Shown here one piece after another: positions 1 to 43,624 of a DNA stretch of 64,000 bases (positions are counted from its first letter, which is position 1; each line of letters opens with the position of its first letter). Under the pieces are notes generated by a model, which was not told where the DNA came from, did not search any database, and saw only the letters and a list, made by a program, of their open reading frames with translations. The translations under genes were made by a program, and so were the position numbers. This stretch comes from Amoebidium appalachense (Eukaryota; Ichthyosporea), in the NCBI GenBank assembly GCA_963693365.1, contig CAVNZM010000005.1, positions 11,036,001 to 11,100,000 of the forward strand, written 5' to 3'.

Positions 1-13
1 AGGCTTGGCGCAC
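1..13 (-). CDS. Possible further exon of the TPR gene at the window edge
   Basis: On the minus strand a (CA)n run ends in CAG just before base 13, the same acceptor style used by several confirmed exons here. Only 13 nt of putative exon are visible, so phase and identity cannot be tested. Confidence 0.2.
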
Positions 14-31
14 CTGTGTGTGTGTGTGTGT

Positions 32-33
<2 letters not shown>

Positions 34-79
<46 letters not shown>
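34..79. repeat. Poly-G run, 46 nt
   Basis: Uninterrupted G from 34 to 79 next to a TG repeat. It is one of dozens of G or C runs of at least 15 nt in this window. Confidence 0.95.
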
Positions 80-82
<3 letters not shown>

Positions 83-158
83 CATGAGTAAACAAGGGGT
101 AATTCGTTGTGTGCTTTCAGCTATCTGCAACTGGGTATTGTAATAATGGAGGGAGGGT

Positions 159-189
<31 letters not shown>

Positions 190-225
190 GGGGGGGGAGG
201 GAGAGAGAGAGAGAGAGAGAGAGGA

Positions 226-272
<47 letters not shown>

Positions 273-416
273 AAGACAGGGGGGGAGGGAGGGAGGGAGG
301 GAGGGAGGGAGGGAGGGGCGGGAAGGAAGGGGAAGGAGGGAGAGTGGGTGAGAGCGAGGGAGGGAGGGAGGGAGGGAGGGAGGGAGGGAGAGAGAGAGAA
401 TGTAAACTGTGTTTAC

Positions 417-10139
<9,723 letters not shown>

Positions 10140-10897
10140 TTTGATGTTGTGTGTCCACAGAGTGTGTGACTGTGATGGTCCAAGTCTACAGGAAAAGAAA
10201 AGGCAAAATGAACGGAGTGTGATTGCTCGCCGCCGAAAACTGTGTGCTCGGGTCTTCTCCTTTTTTGAAAAGCTTAAAGTGGAGTTTTCACAAAAACTGT
10301 TCTGGTCTCTTTGCAGGATATGTCACGGTGTCAAACGTGAGGTGTGGCCATGGTGTGCCACGGACTTGTCATGAACAGGCGCGTGTATTTGTAGCGGTTA
10401 AATTTCCTTTTCGGGCATTTCAAATTTTAGGTACCGCTTTGATTGGCTAGGAGAAAGTGTCTCACAGGGCTTTAACTTTAACGTTTGTGGATACATTTTA
10501 CCAGATTATCGGTCCAAATTCCGCGAGAGGGGCTTGGGAAAGTAAGTAAAACGTTTTCGGAAAACTCCCTATTTTCAAACCTTCTGCGTTCATGTCATTA
10601 TACATATTTAGCCCTGTTAGCGGCTCTGCACGGAAAGTTTGTTGCTCTCGTACGGTGAAGGCTTCAAAGAGGCCGAAGGAAAGAAAAAAGCAAAAAAAGG
10701 AGAGAACAGTCTCAGTCAGCGTCGATTAACTAACAACGGCTAGATGTGGATGGGGCAGTCAGAAAGTGTTAAAGGTAGAGCCAGTGAAACTTAGACGTGC
10801 CCAGCGAGCATACACCGCTAATTACGGAACGAATCACGGCTTCGCTTGTGCACATGTTTCGCTCATACTATAGGCTGCTTGTGTTTGTCCAAATAGG
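10140..10897. promoter_or_regulatory. Shared divergent promoter between TPR and AMBRA1-like genes
   Basis: A 758-bp spacer separates the two start codons, which point away from each other. Unlike the flanking introns it has almost no simple repeats. An inverted CCAAT box (ATTGG) lies at about 10442-10446. The layout fits a bidirectional promoter; transcription starts cannot be placed from sequence. Confidence 0.5.
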
Positions 10898-20179
<9,282 letters not shown>

Positions 20180-20211
<32 letters not shown>

Positions 20212-20467
20212 TCCCCCCCTCCCTCCCTCGACCTCTTCCCTTTTCTCTATGCTTCCACCAATCTTAAACTCCGTTAATTTTAACCCAACTTGTGACCCTC
20301 AAGGCAATGGGAAAAGCTCTGTGGCCATGTATGTTTTTTCATTTTTTTTGACAAAGCTTAACGCTGCTCAAATCTTGCCCGTAGCTTTAGATTTAGAAAG
20401 GTTATCCCGTGACTTCACTCCCCCCTCCCCTCCCCCTCCCCTCCCCCCCCCCCCCCCCCCCCCCCCC

Positions 20468-20501
<34 letters not shown>

Positions 20502-20768
20502 CCCCCCTCTCCCCTCATCTGCGGTTGCCTTCCCTTGCCTGCCCACCTCTCTCCTTCGAGCACATGTTCACCCTGGTTTTTTTTGTTTTTTTGCGCATGA
20601 ATGCTCAATGTATAGTTTGCTCTTTTTGATACTTGTGTAATCTAGAGAAGCCTGTAGCTATGGTGGCTTATGAAACTCCTTGGCCTTTTCCCCTTGGCTT
20701 CAAGATTCATTTAAAAGGATTGTCGGGAAGCCTTGTGGAGGGTGGTTTTTTTTCTTTCTTTTTTTTGT

Positions 20769-20806
<38 letters not shown>

Positions 20807-22851
20807 ATGGCACTAATATAGCGAATGAACACCCGAATGGTATATAGGATTGCACACATGACGCGATTGCCTAAATTGGTCGCCTGTTTTCCCTTAAATC
20901 ATAGGGTATTAATGAAGCAATTAAATGTCGTGGATGGCGATTAACTACGAATAATGTCGTGTTTCTCTCCCCGCTTTTACTACCTATTTTTGTATTAGCG
21001 AAGGTGAAGTTGTCGAATACAGATGTGTAGCTTAGAGTCTAGAATGAAGGGGGTGCTGCACAAAGCACCGGTGCTTTTGTGCACCATGTACATATGTAGG
21101 TGCGAACTCGAATAATATGTCTCAGCTGCATGTATGTTTGCTGTACAGCGAGAAAAGCGCAGTAATTCCACAAGCCCCATCCCCCCCCCCCCCCCCCCCA
21201 GTCTTTTCAATGGCCTTTTGATGTTCCTTTTCAGCGTCCAGCTGCAGACGTACCTGTGAGGGATCAGGGTGGAGTGTGGTAGCTACGTAGTGGTGGTGGT
21301 GGTGGTGTGGGGAGCCGCTAAAAGGGGGGGGGGGGGGGGGGGGAGGGGGCTGGCTCCTTTTTGAAGGGGGTTTCTTTTGAGTTTTCGGGTCGGGTCGGGT
21401 CAAAGGAGTTTGGCTATGTGATTGGCCTGCTGCAGCTGCGCATCGGTCAGCGCCGGTCCCGGTAACCGACATGTTTTGCAAATTGCCGGCAGCAAGGCAC
21501 ACATGTGCCATCATAGTACAACCAAAAGAAGAAAGAAAAAGGGACTAAGAATAAGCGAGCTAGCGCTGCGCCTAGGAAGAAGATTGCAGTTCAAACTTTT
21601 GATTTATACGGCTTGACCCGGATGTGCTGGAATGTGGCCATTTAATCGGCCTAAAAGAGGACCCCTTTTAGTTTCTGAGCTCCGCGAGTCTAGACGGCAC
21701 AAAACACCTCAAGCATGAATTTATCTCGATAGCATAATTACACGTGTTACACCTCGATAGCATAAGGACACCTCGATAGTATAAGTAATGCCTGATATAT
21801 CCTAAGAAAGCTATCTAAAGCAAGTTTGAGATATTACACAGTGATAGCAGAAAAAAAACTCTCGAGTCAATAGCGTTAAGATTTTTGTGCCTGGTGTATA
21901 TTCACCACCCACATCCAGCATGTGTCATAATGTGAGTGTCAATTAGGGGAACGCGGGATTCGAAATGGTGTTTTGGGATTTATCATCCATCCATCCCCCC
22001 CCCCCCCCCCCTTCCCCCCTCCTACGGGACCCCCCACCACCCACCACCACCGGGGGCCGCAGACACACCCACACATGGACACACGCATGCACTGCACACA
22101 CAACCACACACCAACACACCCACCCTCCCACCCTCCCACACACACACCACCACCACAAATCAACAGTGTGCATTAGCTGCCATTGCTTGTGTTATGAGCA
22201 GAGTTCGAGGTAGCTGGAAACCGCTGAGACACCGTGACATTTTCAACGTGTACTAATATACATATAACAGTGGCCGTGGTTGTGTGGGAGTGTGGGTGTG
22301 TGAGTGTCACAGTGTTGTGTGTGTGTGTGTGTGTTTGTTGGGGTGGGTGGGTAGGTGGGTGGCTGTATGTGGGCAGGGAATAAGTCCCGGGGAGGGGGGG
22401 GGGGGGAGGGGCCGTTGGTCTCGTGTACTCTGCCGGATTGCCGGGTTGGATAAATTGAGCGTGTGTCTGGATGGGTGTATGTGTGTGTGTGTGTGTGGGA
22501 GAGGGGGGGGGGGGGGGGAGCGCAGCAGGAGGAGGAGGGAGCGAGGGGAGGGGGAGAAGCATGGAAATGGGTCTAGAACGGAAAAATGTAAGGGATGACC
22601 CGCACCCCTTCAGATTTATCTCATCAGATAGTTTTTCAATTGGTCGGTTTCAAAACTACAAATTTCCGGAATGTAAGATTTGACCCCCCTAGCCTGAACC
22701 CTAAACCCCCCCAAAATGCCACATCAAACCGCTTCAGAAAGTTACATGTACATACAATTGTAAATATATCATGACTGCACCCATCTATTTTACCTCCCCT
22801 CCTCTCCCTGCCCGGTCCCCCCCCCCCCCCCCCCCCCCCCACCTCTCACCC
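20180..22851. other. Spacer between convergent AMBRA1-like and PPR-SMR genes
   Basis: The spacer holds poly-C at about 20180-20210, a poly-C/(CA)n block at about 20445-20500, poly-G at about 20768-20805, a run of degenerate CCTCGATAGCATAA-type units at about 21700-21800, and purine- or pyrimidine-rich tracts. No complete gene could be built. Weak coding-like fragments are listed separately. Confidence 0.55.
21200..21450 (-). other. Unassigned coding-like fragments
   Basis: Two minus-strand stretches read like protein. Bases 21450-21400 encode LTDAQLQQANHIAKLL followed by a stop. Bases 21253-21200 follow a good acceptor (ctcacag) and encode VRLQLDAEKEHQKAIEKT, but run directly into poly-G with no donor. 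They cannot be joined in phase to each other or to the PPR gene. They could be remnants or ends of a small gene whose other exons I cannot see. Confidence 0.22.
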
Positions 22852-24576
22852 CTACTCTCCTTTCTGAATAAACCTATTGGTCCCCCCCTCCCCCTCCCCT
22901 CCCCTCCCTTCATGTGCCCACCTGACTACTTCGCCCGCCTCCACCACCACCTTCCCCGGTGGTGCCGTATGCGCTACCCCCATTGCTTTTAGCACTTGTT
23001 GGGTTAAAGGAGTGTTTTCTCCGCATACAAAATGAACCGACGTTGATTCTGGACACGCCCCCAGTGCCAATCCCACCACCCGTTCGACCAAGTCTCTCGT
23101 CATGTGTCGCAAATCCACGACTGTGTGCCCTTTGGCCGTTGTGTTTACCTCTACCCCCTCTGCAACCAGTGAATCCATCCGTTCGTTTATCCCCCGTAGG
23201 TGCATGTGCCGAAGAATTATGTTGTACGTGCGCTCGTCAAACGGCGGTTTGGGACCTACATTCCTGAAAACGTCCAAAAACGTTATCATGTGGTCGCCAC
23301 GCCCCGTTGCCATAAGTGCGTGTAGTGCCGTGTTTACACATGGGGGATCGAAGGGTACCGCGTGCCATTGTGACCACTTGAGTGCCCAATCCACCCCATC
23401 CCGGCTACGAGCGTTAGCATATGCCGAAAGTAGCGTGGTGACTGTGTGGGCGTTAGGTACCACCGCATCCGCATCCATTTGTTGACATACTGTTTGCAAT
23501 GCATCCATGTCGCCCATTCGTGCATGTGCATCGAGTAGTGTCGTGTATGTGACTACGTCCGGACGTAACCCGCGCAAACTCATTCGACTCAGAGACGCTT
23601 TCACCTTGTCTTTCCGTTTTAGCCGTGAATACCCGTGTATCAACGCGTTAAAAACCGCCTGGTCGCCCGTTTTTTCGTCCACGCTCGCCGTTATCAAAAT
23701 CTTATCCAGCCCCCGCACGTTTTTCGCCCGTACATACGCTTCTATCGCACTAGCAACCACATATGGTGGGACAGAGACACCCTTAAACCGTAGTTGTGCA
23801 AGTAGTCCTTCCATCTGCTCCACGACATTTGCGTCCGCGTAGGCCTTAACCAACGCCACCACCTGGTCCGTATCAACGGGCATGCCTGCCCTTGCCTGTG
23901 CCTCGAGTATTCTCTCCGCTTGGCTCGCACACCCCAACCTCACAAACACGGCAAACGCTTTACTGTACGCTGCTTTGTCGGTGTCTTTCCCCATTTCCAC
24001 CATCCGCCCGGCTATCCGTATTGCCCCGTCGGCGTCACGGGCCCGTGCAAGAGTCTCGAGTGCCATGGTGTACATTTTGACCGTTGGGGTGATGTTGCGT
24101 TCATCCATCATGGAAAACACGTTATGCACACCCTCGGCACAGGCTAAATCTCTATAGACGGAAAGCAGTGCCGTGTACGTTACCAAATTAGGTTCGACCC
24201 CCACGTCTCTCATCACCTCCAAAACTGCCTCCGCGTTTTCCTTCGACGGGGGTCCGGTTCTGTTACCGAAATCGGCCGGTCGCATGAGTATGGTGTATGT
24301 TATGACGTTTGGTTGGGGGCCCGACCGGAACATCTGCTGCAGGAGGGAGCGGCGTGTGTCGTTCTTAGCCACCTCCAGCATGGTATTGTAGTGGTATATG
24401 TCTGCACGCTGCGTCTTGCGCAAATAGTTGAAGAAGCGCCAGCAGTCAGCGTACCTGCGTGCGGCGATGAGGCCTTTGAGCCGCCGCGTGGCACCCACCG
24501 ACGTGTCTGCGGCGCTGCTGAGGGCGCGGGCAAAGGGGCGGGGCAGGCAGGCAAGCAGCCGGCCCACGCCTAGCAT
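22852..24576 (-). CDS. PPR-SMR protein, intronless, probably organelle-targeted
   Basis: One 574-codon frame. Residues 1-30 (MLGVGRLLACLPRPFARALS...) look like a mitochondrial or plastid presequence. From about residue 55 to 450 come pentatricopeptide repeats, recognisable by P-x-V/L-V/I-T-Y-T signatures (QPNVITYTIL, EPNLVTYTALL, RPDVVTYTTLLDAHARMGD, FNALIHGYSRLKR). PPR proteins bind organellar RNA, one base per repeat, in processing, stability or translation. Residues about 465-550 resemble a C-terminal SMR domain (TVVDLRHMTRDLVERVVG... and VCGENTPLTQQVLKAMG), but the usual D-L-H-G is D-L-R-H here. A possible donor (TCAG/GTGGGC, GT at 22920-22921) could remove the G-rich last 23 codons; since SMR domains end about there, I keep the unspliced frame and treat the true C terminus as uncertain. 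Confidence 0.92.
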   Translation of the reverse strand: MLGVGRLLACLPRPFARALSSAADTSVGATRRLKGLIAARRYADCWRFFNYLRKTQRADIYHYNTMLEVAKNDTRRSLLQQMFRSGPQPNVITYTILMRPADFGNRTGPPSKENAEAVLEVMRDVGVEPNLVTYTALLSVYRDLACAEGVHNVFSMMDERNITPTVKMYTMALETLARARDADGAIRIAGRMVEMGKDTDKAAYSKAFAVFVRLGCASQAERILEAQARAGMPVDTDQVVALVKAYADANVVEQMEGLLAQLRFKGVSVPPYVVASAIEAYVRAKNVRGLDKILITASVDEKTGDQAVFNALIHGYSRLKRKDKVKASLSRMSLRGLRPDVVTYTTLLDAHARMGDMDALQTVCQQMDADAVVPNAHTVTTLLSAYANARSRDGVDWALKWSQWHAVPFDPPCVNTALHALMATGRGDHMITFLDVFRNVGPKPPFDERTYNIILRHMHLRGINERMDSLVAEGVEVNTTAKGHTVVDLRHMTRDLVERVVGLALGACPESTSVHFVCGENTPLTQQVLKAMGVAHTAPPGKVVVEAGEVVRWAHEGRGGEGEGGTNRFIQKGE

Positions 24577-25476
24577 CGTGCAGGCGTGCCGTCACTGCCG
24601 GGCCCTGTGCGCGGCACCGCCCTGCCCTGCATATTGCCGCCCCACCTGGCTGCTGTACCCACGCCCCAGACACACGCGGGCGGGCTCTCTCTCTCCAGTA
24701 CACCCCCGAAAAGGTTGCCACAGAGACACGAGGGGTCGCTAAGAATAGATGCAGCGAAAAGAACACCTAGTCGAGTGCTACCTTTGTGTCCTATACTAAT
24801 CTTGTGGGTTGTTGACTCTACCGCTAACAAGTGTGTGCTTGGTTGTGTTTACAGGCAACTAAGCCCTAGCCTCTGTGGAGTGAGGCACTCCACTTGCAGC
24901 AAGAGGCGAAGAAAGGGTTGAACCGCACGCCAAAGCAACTAGGAGTAACTAATATTGATTAGATGTTGGGCCTAGTGGGACCTGTAGAATTACCACAGGA
25001 CGCTCTATGTATGTTACCAGAAACTACAGTTCGTGTATACAGCAGATTCACTTATAACTTTGCTAACCCTATACGTGCTTGCACTCACTCTCCCTCTGTG
25101 ACTCTCTCTCTCTATTTTTCTGCCTAGCGCCAGCCGCATGCGCCGCAATCAATCGATGGTGCGCGTGTGACGCTCCAGCCGCGAGCCACGTGTCGCAAGC
25201 TTTTGCGCAAAAAGATTTTGTCACCCTGGAACGAGCCTAATATGGTAACTGTTACAAAAAATCGCGCGCTGATTGGCTCAAAACACCTGCAGCAAACCTA
25301 AAATTGGGCTATTATTAGTGCCTACAATGTGGCATAAAGCCTTTTATATAATGTTATGATGGGCGGAAAAGCCACTCAACCACGTATGTACCATGTAATA
25401 TGTATGCAGACTTGGGCACTAGTTCAATGCAACTCACCGGGCAATGGCAATGGCCCAATGCCAATGGGCTTGATTG

Positions 25477-25549
<73 letters not shown>

Positions 25550-26785
25550 TATCGAACCGGGTTGTCCTGGGTTGTACCATGTGTGTGTGTGTGTGTGCAT
25601 GGCGCATGTGGGCATGGTGTGCGTGCGTCTTGGGGAGGGAGGAGGAGGAGGAAAGGGGGGGGGGGGGGGGGGGGGGGAGGGGGGAGGGGGGGGTAAGGAT
25701 AGTAGATTGGTAAGAATGCGTAACATTCGAACCCATATTGCTGTGGCACGACGCGACCAGCATCACCAGTACAACTTCATAAACAATATTTTTGCTCAAT
25801 ATGTAAATATTGTGTTCTCACTGCGATGTGCCATATTGAGAAAGTGGCTCAGTTTATTCACTTCGGTTAGTAACTCCGTAAGAGTGGTTCGCGACAAACC
25901 ACACATGGCACAGCAGGTGCATTTCCTATTAGTATAATAAGCATGTGCACGAACACACCAGGCTGCATATTGTTATATGTGCTTTTCTGTTTCCTTCGCT
26001 GGTGTTAAAAAAAAATACAAGTGGAGAGGTAAAAAAGCACAAAACTGTGCTGTAATCAGACACTATGTGCATGTCAGTATAAACAGGTACCTCTGCCTGC
26101 CTGCCAACACTATCAGGACCAATTCACATCACAGCTCCCGAAAAAATGGAAAGCCACCCACAAGAAAAAACACAGTTACTTGGAGTTTACGATTGTTTAT
26201 ACACCGCTCCTGTATAGTGTGGATTATATACCTTCACAGTCACAAGATAGAAGATAGAGAGACGGGTCTGTTTCTGAAAAACATCGGTCACAGCGCATTA
26301 TACTGTGCTGACCGAATTGTGTCAACATCAAAATTCCTAACGAGATCCCTACTTTCCGGCCAGGATTTTTTAAAACATTTACCTTGTATGTGATTACCTA
26401 TCCATCGTAGCCGACCATTGCAATCACAAAATAACAACTCTCAAGCTTACAAGTTGGCACAAATATTTGTCAGGCAACCATCAAGCCACATTCATACCCA
26501 AAAAGTAGATTCAAAGAAATGCGGTTGGAAGGAAATTTCAAAGGCATCAAAAGTCAGAAAGGCGAGGGAAAAAGATAACAAATTTGGAAACGCACACATG
26601 TGATATGTTTTTATATAACAGTGTATCTTCGATAGTACATGCATGTGTCTGTGTGTGCGCATACGTGCACGTGGGTGTTGTTGTAGCTTTCGTGCTAGCC
26701 ATTCTTAGGGTTCAGACACAACGGGCGGAAAGGGTTACTGTGGTGGTCGTAGTGTGTGTGTGTGTGTGCGCACGTGTGTGCGCAC

Positions 26786-26878
<93 letters not shown>

Positions 26879-27010
26879 ATGCGCGTGGGTCTTTGTGTTT
26901 GTTTGTGTATGGCGGCGGAAGTGAAATTAGTGGTGGTGGTAGGGGGGGGGGGGGGGGGGGGGGGGGGGAGGGGGGGGAGGGGGGGAGCGAGGTTCAATCT
27001 CCCAGAACTT
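24577..27010. other. Spacer upstream of PPR-SMR and downstream of the TBC gene
   Basis: 24577-25350 is non-repetitive and probably carries the PPR-SMR promoter and 5' leader. A G70 run lies at 25479-25548. 25700-26650 is more AT-rich with no convincing gene; an open frame at 25977-26393 has no recognisable domain. A (GT)n array occupies about 26750-26878, just before the TBC stop codon region. Confidence 0.5.
25479..25548. repeat. Poly-G run, 70 nt
   Basis: Uninterrupted G from 25479 to 25548 in the spacer between the PPR-SMR and TBC genes. Confidence 0.95.
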
Positions 27011-39942
<12,932 letters not shown>

Positions 39943-40862
39943 CTATGGGCGGATGCGTAGCTCCATGGGCTCAGATTGCACGCAAAAGAGAAAACGTGCT
40001 AAAAAATAAGAAAATAATAGCGTTAGAACATGCAGTCAACAAATGTGGTCCTTGCTGGTGCCGTGTGCTTTGCTATGAAAACTATGTTTCGCCTATATTC
40101 CAGATATGCAAGGTTGTTTGGTAAACAATATGTTCCGACCTTCCTGGTAGGGGTTTAGTTGTGCGTTAGCCTCCGAAACAACAAACTAGTCAAGTTCGCT
40201 TGTCTTGATTATGAAGACGCCATAAGCCCTCCTTATTAGAGCGTTATAATCCTTGCACCATTCAGCTCAAGATTCAGGACAACTTCGTCTTTCCATGGCG
40301 CTACAGGAAGGCTTTCTGCAGGTACGTTGCGGACGGACGCAAGTTTACTGTGACAACACCAAGGAATGCGTTGTGAGCACGGGCTACCATATTTGGGCAT
40401 GCAGAAGGTCATTTGATTCGCTGCTAAAATGGGTCAACAACAACATCCAATCACCGGCGTGCTTGTAAATGACTCGTAATGGGTTGCTGAAGGACTTTCG
40501 AATTCTGAGCAGCGCCAAAACTTCGTGACTGTGCAAGACTGTACTTAAAAAAACACCTCTCAGCTTGCAATTCTCCTACTAAGTTGTGCTTGTTTTCCAT
40601 GCGCAGCTGGGTATAAACAATACAGTAACCTGCATGAGAGACAGAAGTAACCTGCGTGCATTTGCGACTCCGAGAATTTGAGACGGAAGTCTACGCCACT
40701 ATCACTCAAGGTTTACACGGGGAAACCGATTGGGAGTACTCAGTCCTTCGTGTGTGTGCAAGGTTTACTCCGTTTTCCAGCACCCTGAGTCCCGGCAGGC
40801 CCAGCTGCAGTCTGTGGAAATTATTTCTCCCCCCCCCCCCCCCCCCCCCCCTCCCCTCCCAC

Positions 40863-40961
<99 letters not shown>

Positions 40962-40977
40962 CAACACACACACCACG

Positions 40978-41050
<73 letters not shown>

Positions 41051-41715
41051 GATCACTCAAGGCAGAGTAACCCTGTTAGGACGGTGCCGGCAGATTTGAC
41101 CACCGATCAGGCTGCCATGGGCAAAACAGACGTATGTATTGAATGTAAATGTGTTTACTTTCCTGTATCTTTTACAAGGCGATATTCAACAATCATCAAA
41201 ATGCAACATGCTGTACTAATAGTAATATCATACAAAGTTGGAGAAGCAGGGGCAAACCATCATGCAATACACGCGATACATAAAAATTTTTTAGTAATGG
41301 CCCATTCGAAGGATATACATGCTTCAATCTCGGTACAATCAGTAACTCAAAATTTGACACATTACAACAGCTTATTATTACTGTAACACGATATAGGATC
41401 CTTCTGCTTGCCTAGTTCATCAAATTTTATCAAAAGAGGGATGCATGCTGTCTAATTAAAGGTATATAGCTGACTTGGCAAGTCTTTAATGCTACAATAA
41501 TCTCTAAAGCAGAGATGTACGAGTGCTATTAATATTCAATAAGCCGTGAAATCAAACTACTAAGTCACTACCAATGAAGTTAATAATAGAAATATTCCAC
41601 GGGGTTATTTAGGCGCGTAGCCAATCAAATCAAGACTGCCATATGCACAGGCAGCAATACATTTCACAGCACCTGGGCCTAGCTCCCAGCTACAATCGAT
41701 TCAATACGATCCCAC
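39943..41715. other. Spacer upstream of the TBC gene, with coding-like pieces on the plus strand
   Basis: 39943-40290 is the TBC promoter side and is low in repeats. On the plus strand, 40294-40320 encodes MALQEGFLQ followed by a consensus donor (gtacgt). 40670-40770 reads LREFETEVYATITQGL... up to a donor-like AG/gtttac. A cag acceptor before about 40785 precedes HPESRQAQLQS. A piece at about 41065-41131 ends KTD/gtatgt. I could not join these in phase into one protein. A (CA)n array and a poly-C/poly-A block lie at about 40865-41047; 41150-41715 is AT-rich with nothing recognised. Confidence 0.3.
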
Positions 41716-43624
41716 TTACATGTCCCCGTCAACGTAATCTTCGCGAATGTGCAAACCCTTGGTGTGTCGTGCCAACTCATCCGACCGAGCAAACCTTTTA
41801 CCACAGCCAGCATAGGGACACACAAACGGTTTCTCCCCCGTATGTGTCCGCACGTGCGTGGTCATGTGGTCAGAGCGAGAAAATTTCCTCCCGCAATGTT
41901 CACAAACAAACGGACGCAGCCCTGTATGGTTTCTGCTATGACGTGTAAGCTCATAGGACCGTGCGAACTTTTTTCCACAACCAATCTCTGGGCACGTAAA
42001 CGGTTTGTCGCCTGTGTGCGCCTGCTGGTGTGTTTGAAGGTGGGACTTGCGGATGTAGCTCTTCCCACAGCCCATTTCGGTACAATCGTAGCGTTTACGC
42101 GCGGTACCAATTCCTTGAGTCTCCCCTGCGTCATTACTCTCATAAGGAGAGTGCGATATCTGTTGATTTTCCCAAGCATGAGGCTTGGACCCTGGTTCTC
42201 CATAATCAAACATGGTCATTTCTGGGGAGCTTTCTGCGTTGTCTGAACTCACAGCGAAGGATGCTAGGAATGTGCTTGCATGTGTTTCCCCTCTACCGAG
42301 CCCATCATGCATACTGTGGGTAGTCCACAATGCATTTCCGGCTGTTGTTTTGGCTTCGGGGGTGCCAGTCGCGGCGTTTTCCCCGTGCCCATCATTATGT
42401 TGCGTAGTGTCGGGCAGGGATGCCGGCGAGCTGGAATAACGGTAGCGCATATCTATTGGGTGCTCATGCAGACTCGGTGATAACGTTGAGTCGCTGTGTC
42501 TACTTGGGCTCTGTTCGTAGTGCGGCATTGTGTCACCCACACAGTGGAGGTTGTATGTTGACGCCGGGGAAGATAAATATGTCGACGATGTGGGGGGAAA
42601 TGAAACCGAAGGTACCGATGGGCGGACTTGTTGGGGTGGAAGATACTGTTGGCTGCCTGCAAGTGGGCTGTCCAGGATGCAGGCAATGCTGAAGCTGATC
42701 CTCTTTGCCCCTGCGAAAGTGATGCGGTTGGGAGTGGGTAGAGGGAAGGCCGAGGGAGGGAGATGGGGGAAACGGCGTGGAGTTGGGGGGTGGGGGCGGA
42801 GAAGGGGGAAGGGGGGGGGGGGGGGGGGGGAAGGGACGGGGGGGTTCCGGGGGTATTGAGGCAGAAGGCCATTAATAAGTTGTTAGCATCGGCATTCCAT
42901 GCTAATGAGAGGCTATCCATATTAGTGTGCTGGGCAATCAAATGTATTAGGAACTTCCAACAACGGAAACATACACTGCAATGCATTTGAGTTAATCTTG
43001 ATCTCGACGTTGCTGGAACTTCTTTAAATACTCATAGCTGGGGCACAACCCTAGGCTAAGAGTTGACGATGATACGGACCACTCGTTGTGATAAACTCAT
43101 ACCACTGCAACATCCCTGAAGGCTTACAAGGCAGAATAATAATATATGTCAATGGAACAGGCTGGGCAATGTTGAGGTTGTTTGTGCCGGCGCAAATTTT
43201 GGTTTAGTTCACCTCTCCCTTGCACGAGTAACATCTGGCATGATCATTATTGGGCCACGGCTTGGGTCACCACTAACACCCAAAAACACCATAGGAGCTT
43301 TGCTCTCTTTTATATCATCCCTCTTCAGTTACCGCCAAAAACAAGGACCATGTGTACTCAGACCCAATGTTCTCCTCATACTCGTGTATAAAATCATTCA
43401 CTACAGTTGCAGGGGGCAGGGGCCTGTACCAACTCACCATTATTAGCTGTTTGCCCCGGGTACTGTTGGCCTGCAGTGGCCATATAGTTGTGCTGGGACA
43501 GACCCCTCGGCCTGTCACTTCTGCTCACAACATTGCTCCACGGGCGAAGGGAGGTCAGCCCCTCGGCCGCCTCCCGTTCGGCGGCGCTGTGCTGGACTGG
43601 TCTTGGCACGCTATGCATGATCAT
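41716..43624 (-). CDS. Four-finger C2H2 transcription factor, EGR/KLF-like fingers
   Basis: Two exons, 43624-43438 and 42710-41716, join in phase to 393 residues. The donor is AATAATG/gtgagt and the acceptor tttcgcag. The start is ATG-ATC-ATG at 43624; the second ATG (43618) is equally possible. The N-terminal two thirds is Ser/Pro/Gln/His-rich and low in structure, as in activation regions. From about residue 270 to 385 come four C2H2 fingers with TGDKPF, TGLRPF and TGEKPF linkers. Recognition helices (-1 to 6) are RKSHLQT, RSYELTR, RSDHMTT and RSDELAR. The first three fingers have KLF-like spacing; fingers 2-4 resemble the EGR triple, implying a GC-rich target. It acts in the nucleus; target genes are unknown. 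It lies in tandem with, and upstream of, the TBC gene. Confidence 0.88.

Noticed and set aside
25977-26393. A 138-codon plus-strand frame in an AT-rich spacer
   Set aside because: Composition resembles random AT-rich sequence; no motif, splice signals or homologue recognised.
41643-42480. Several plus-strand frames
   Set aside because: They are antisense shadows of the zinc-finger exon.
42850-42920. Candidate first exon of the zinc-finger gene ([16 protein letters not shown])
   Set aside because: No usable donor, and the nearest GT gives the wrong phase. The exon at 43624-43438 has a consensus donor and the right phase.
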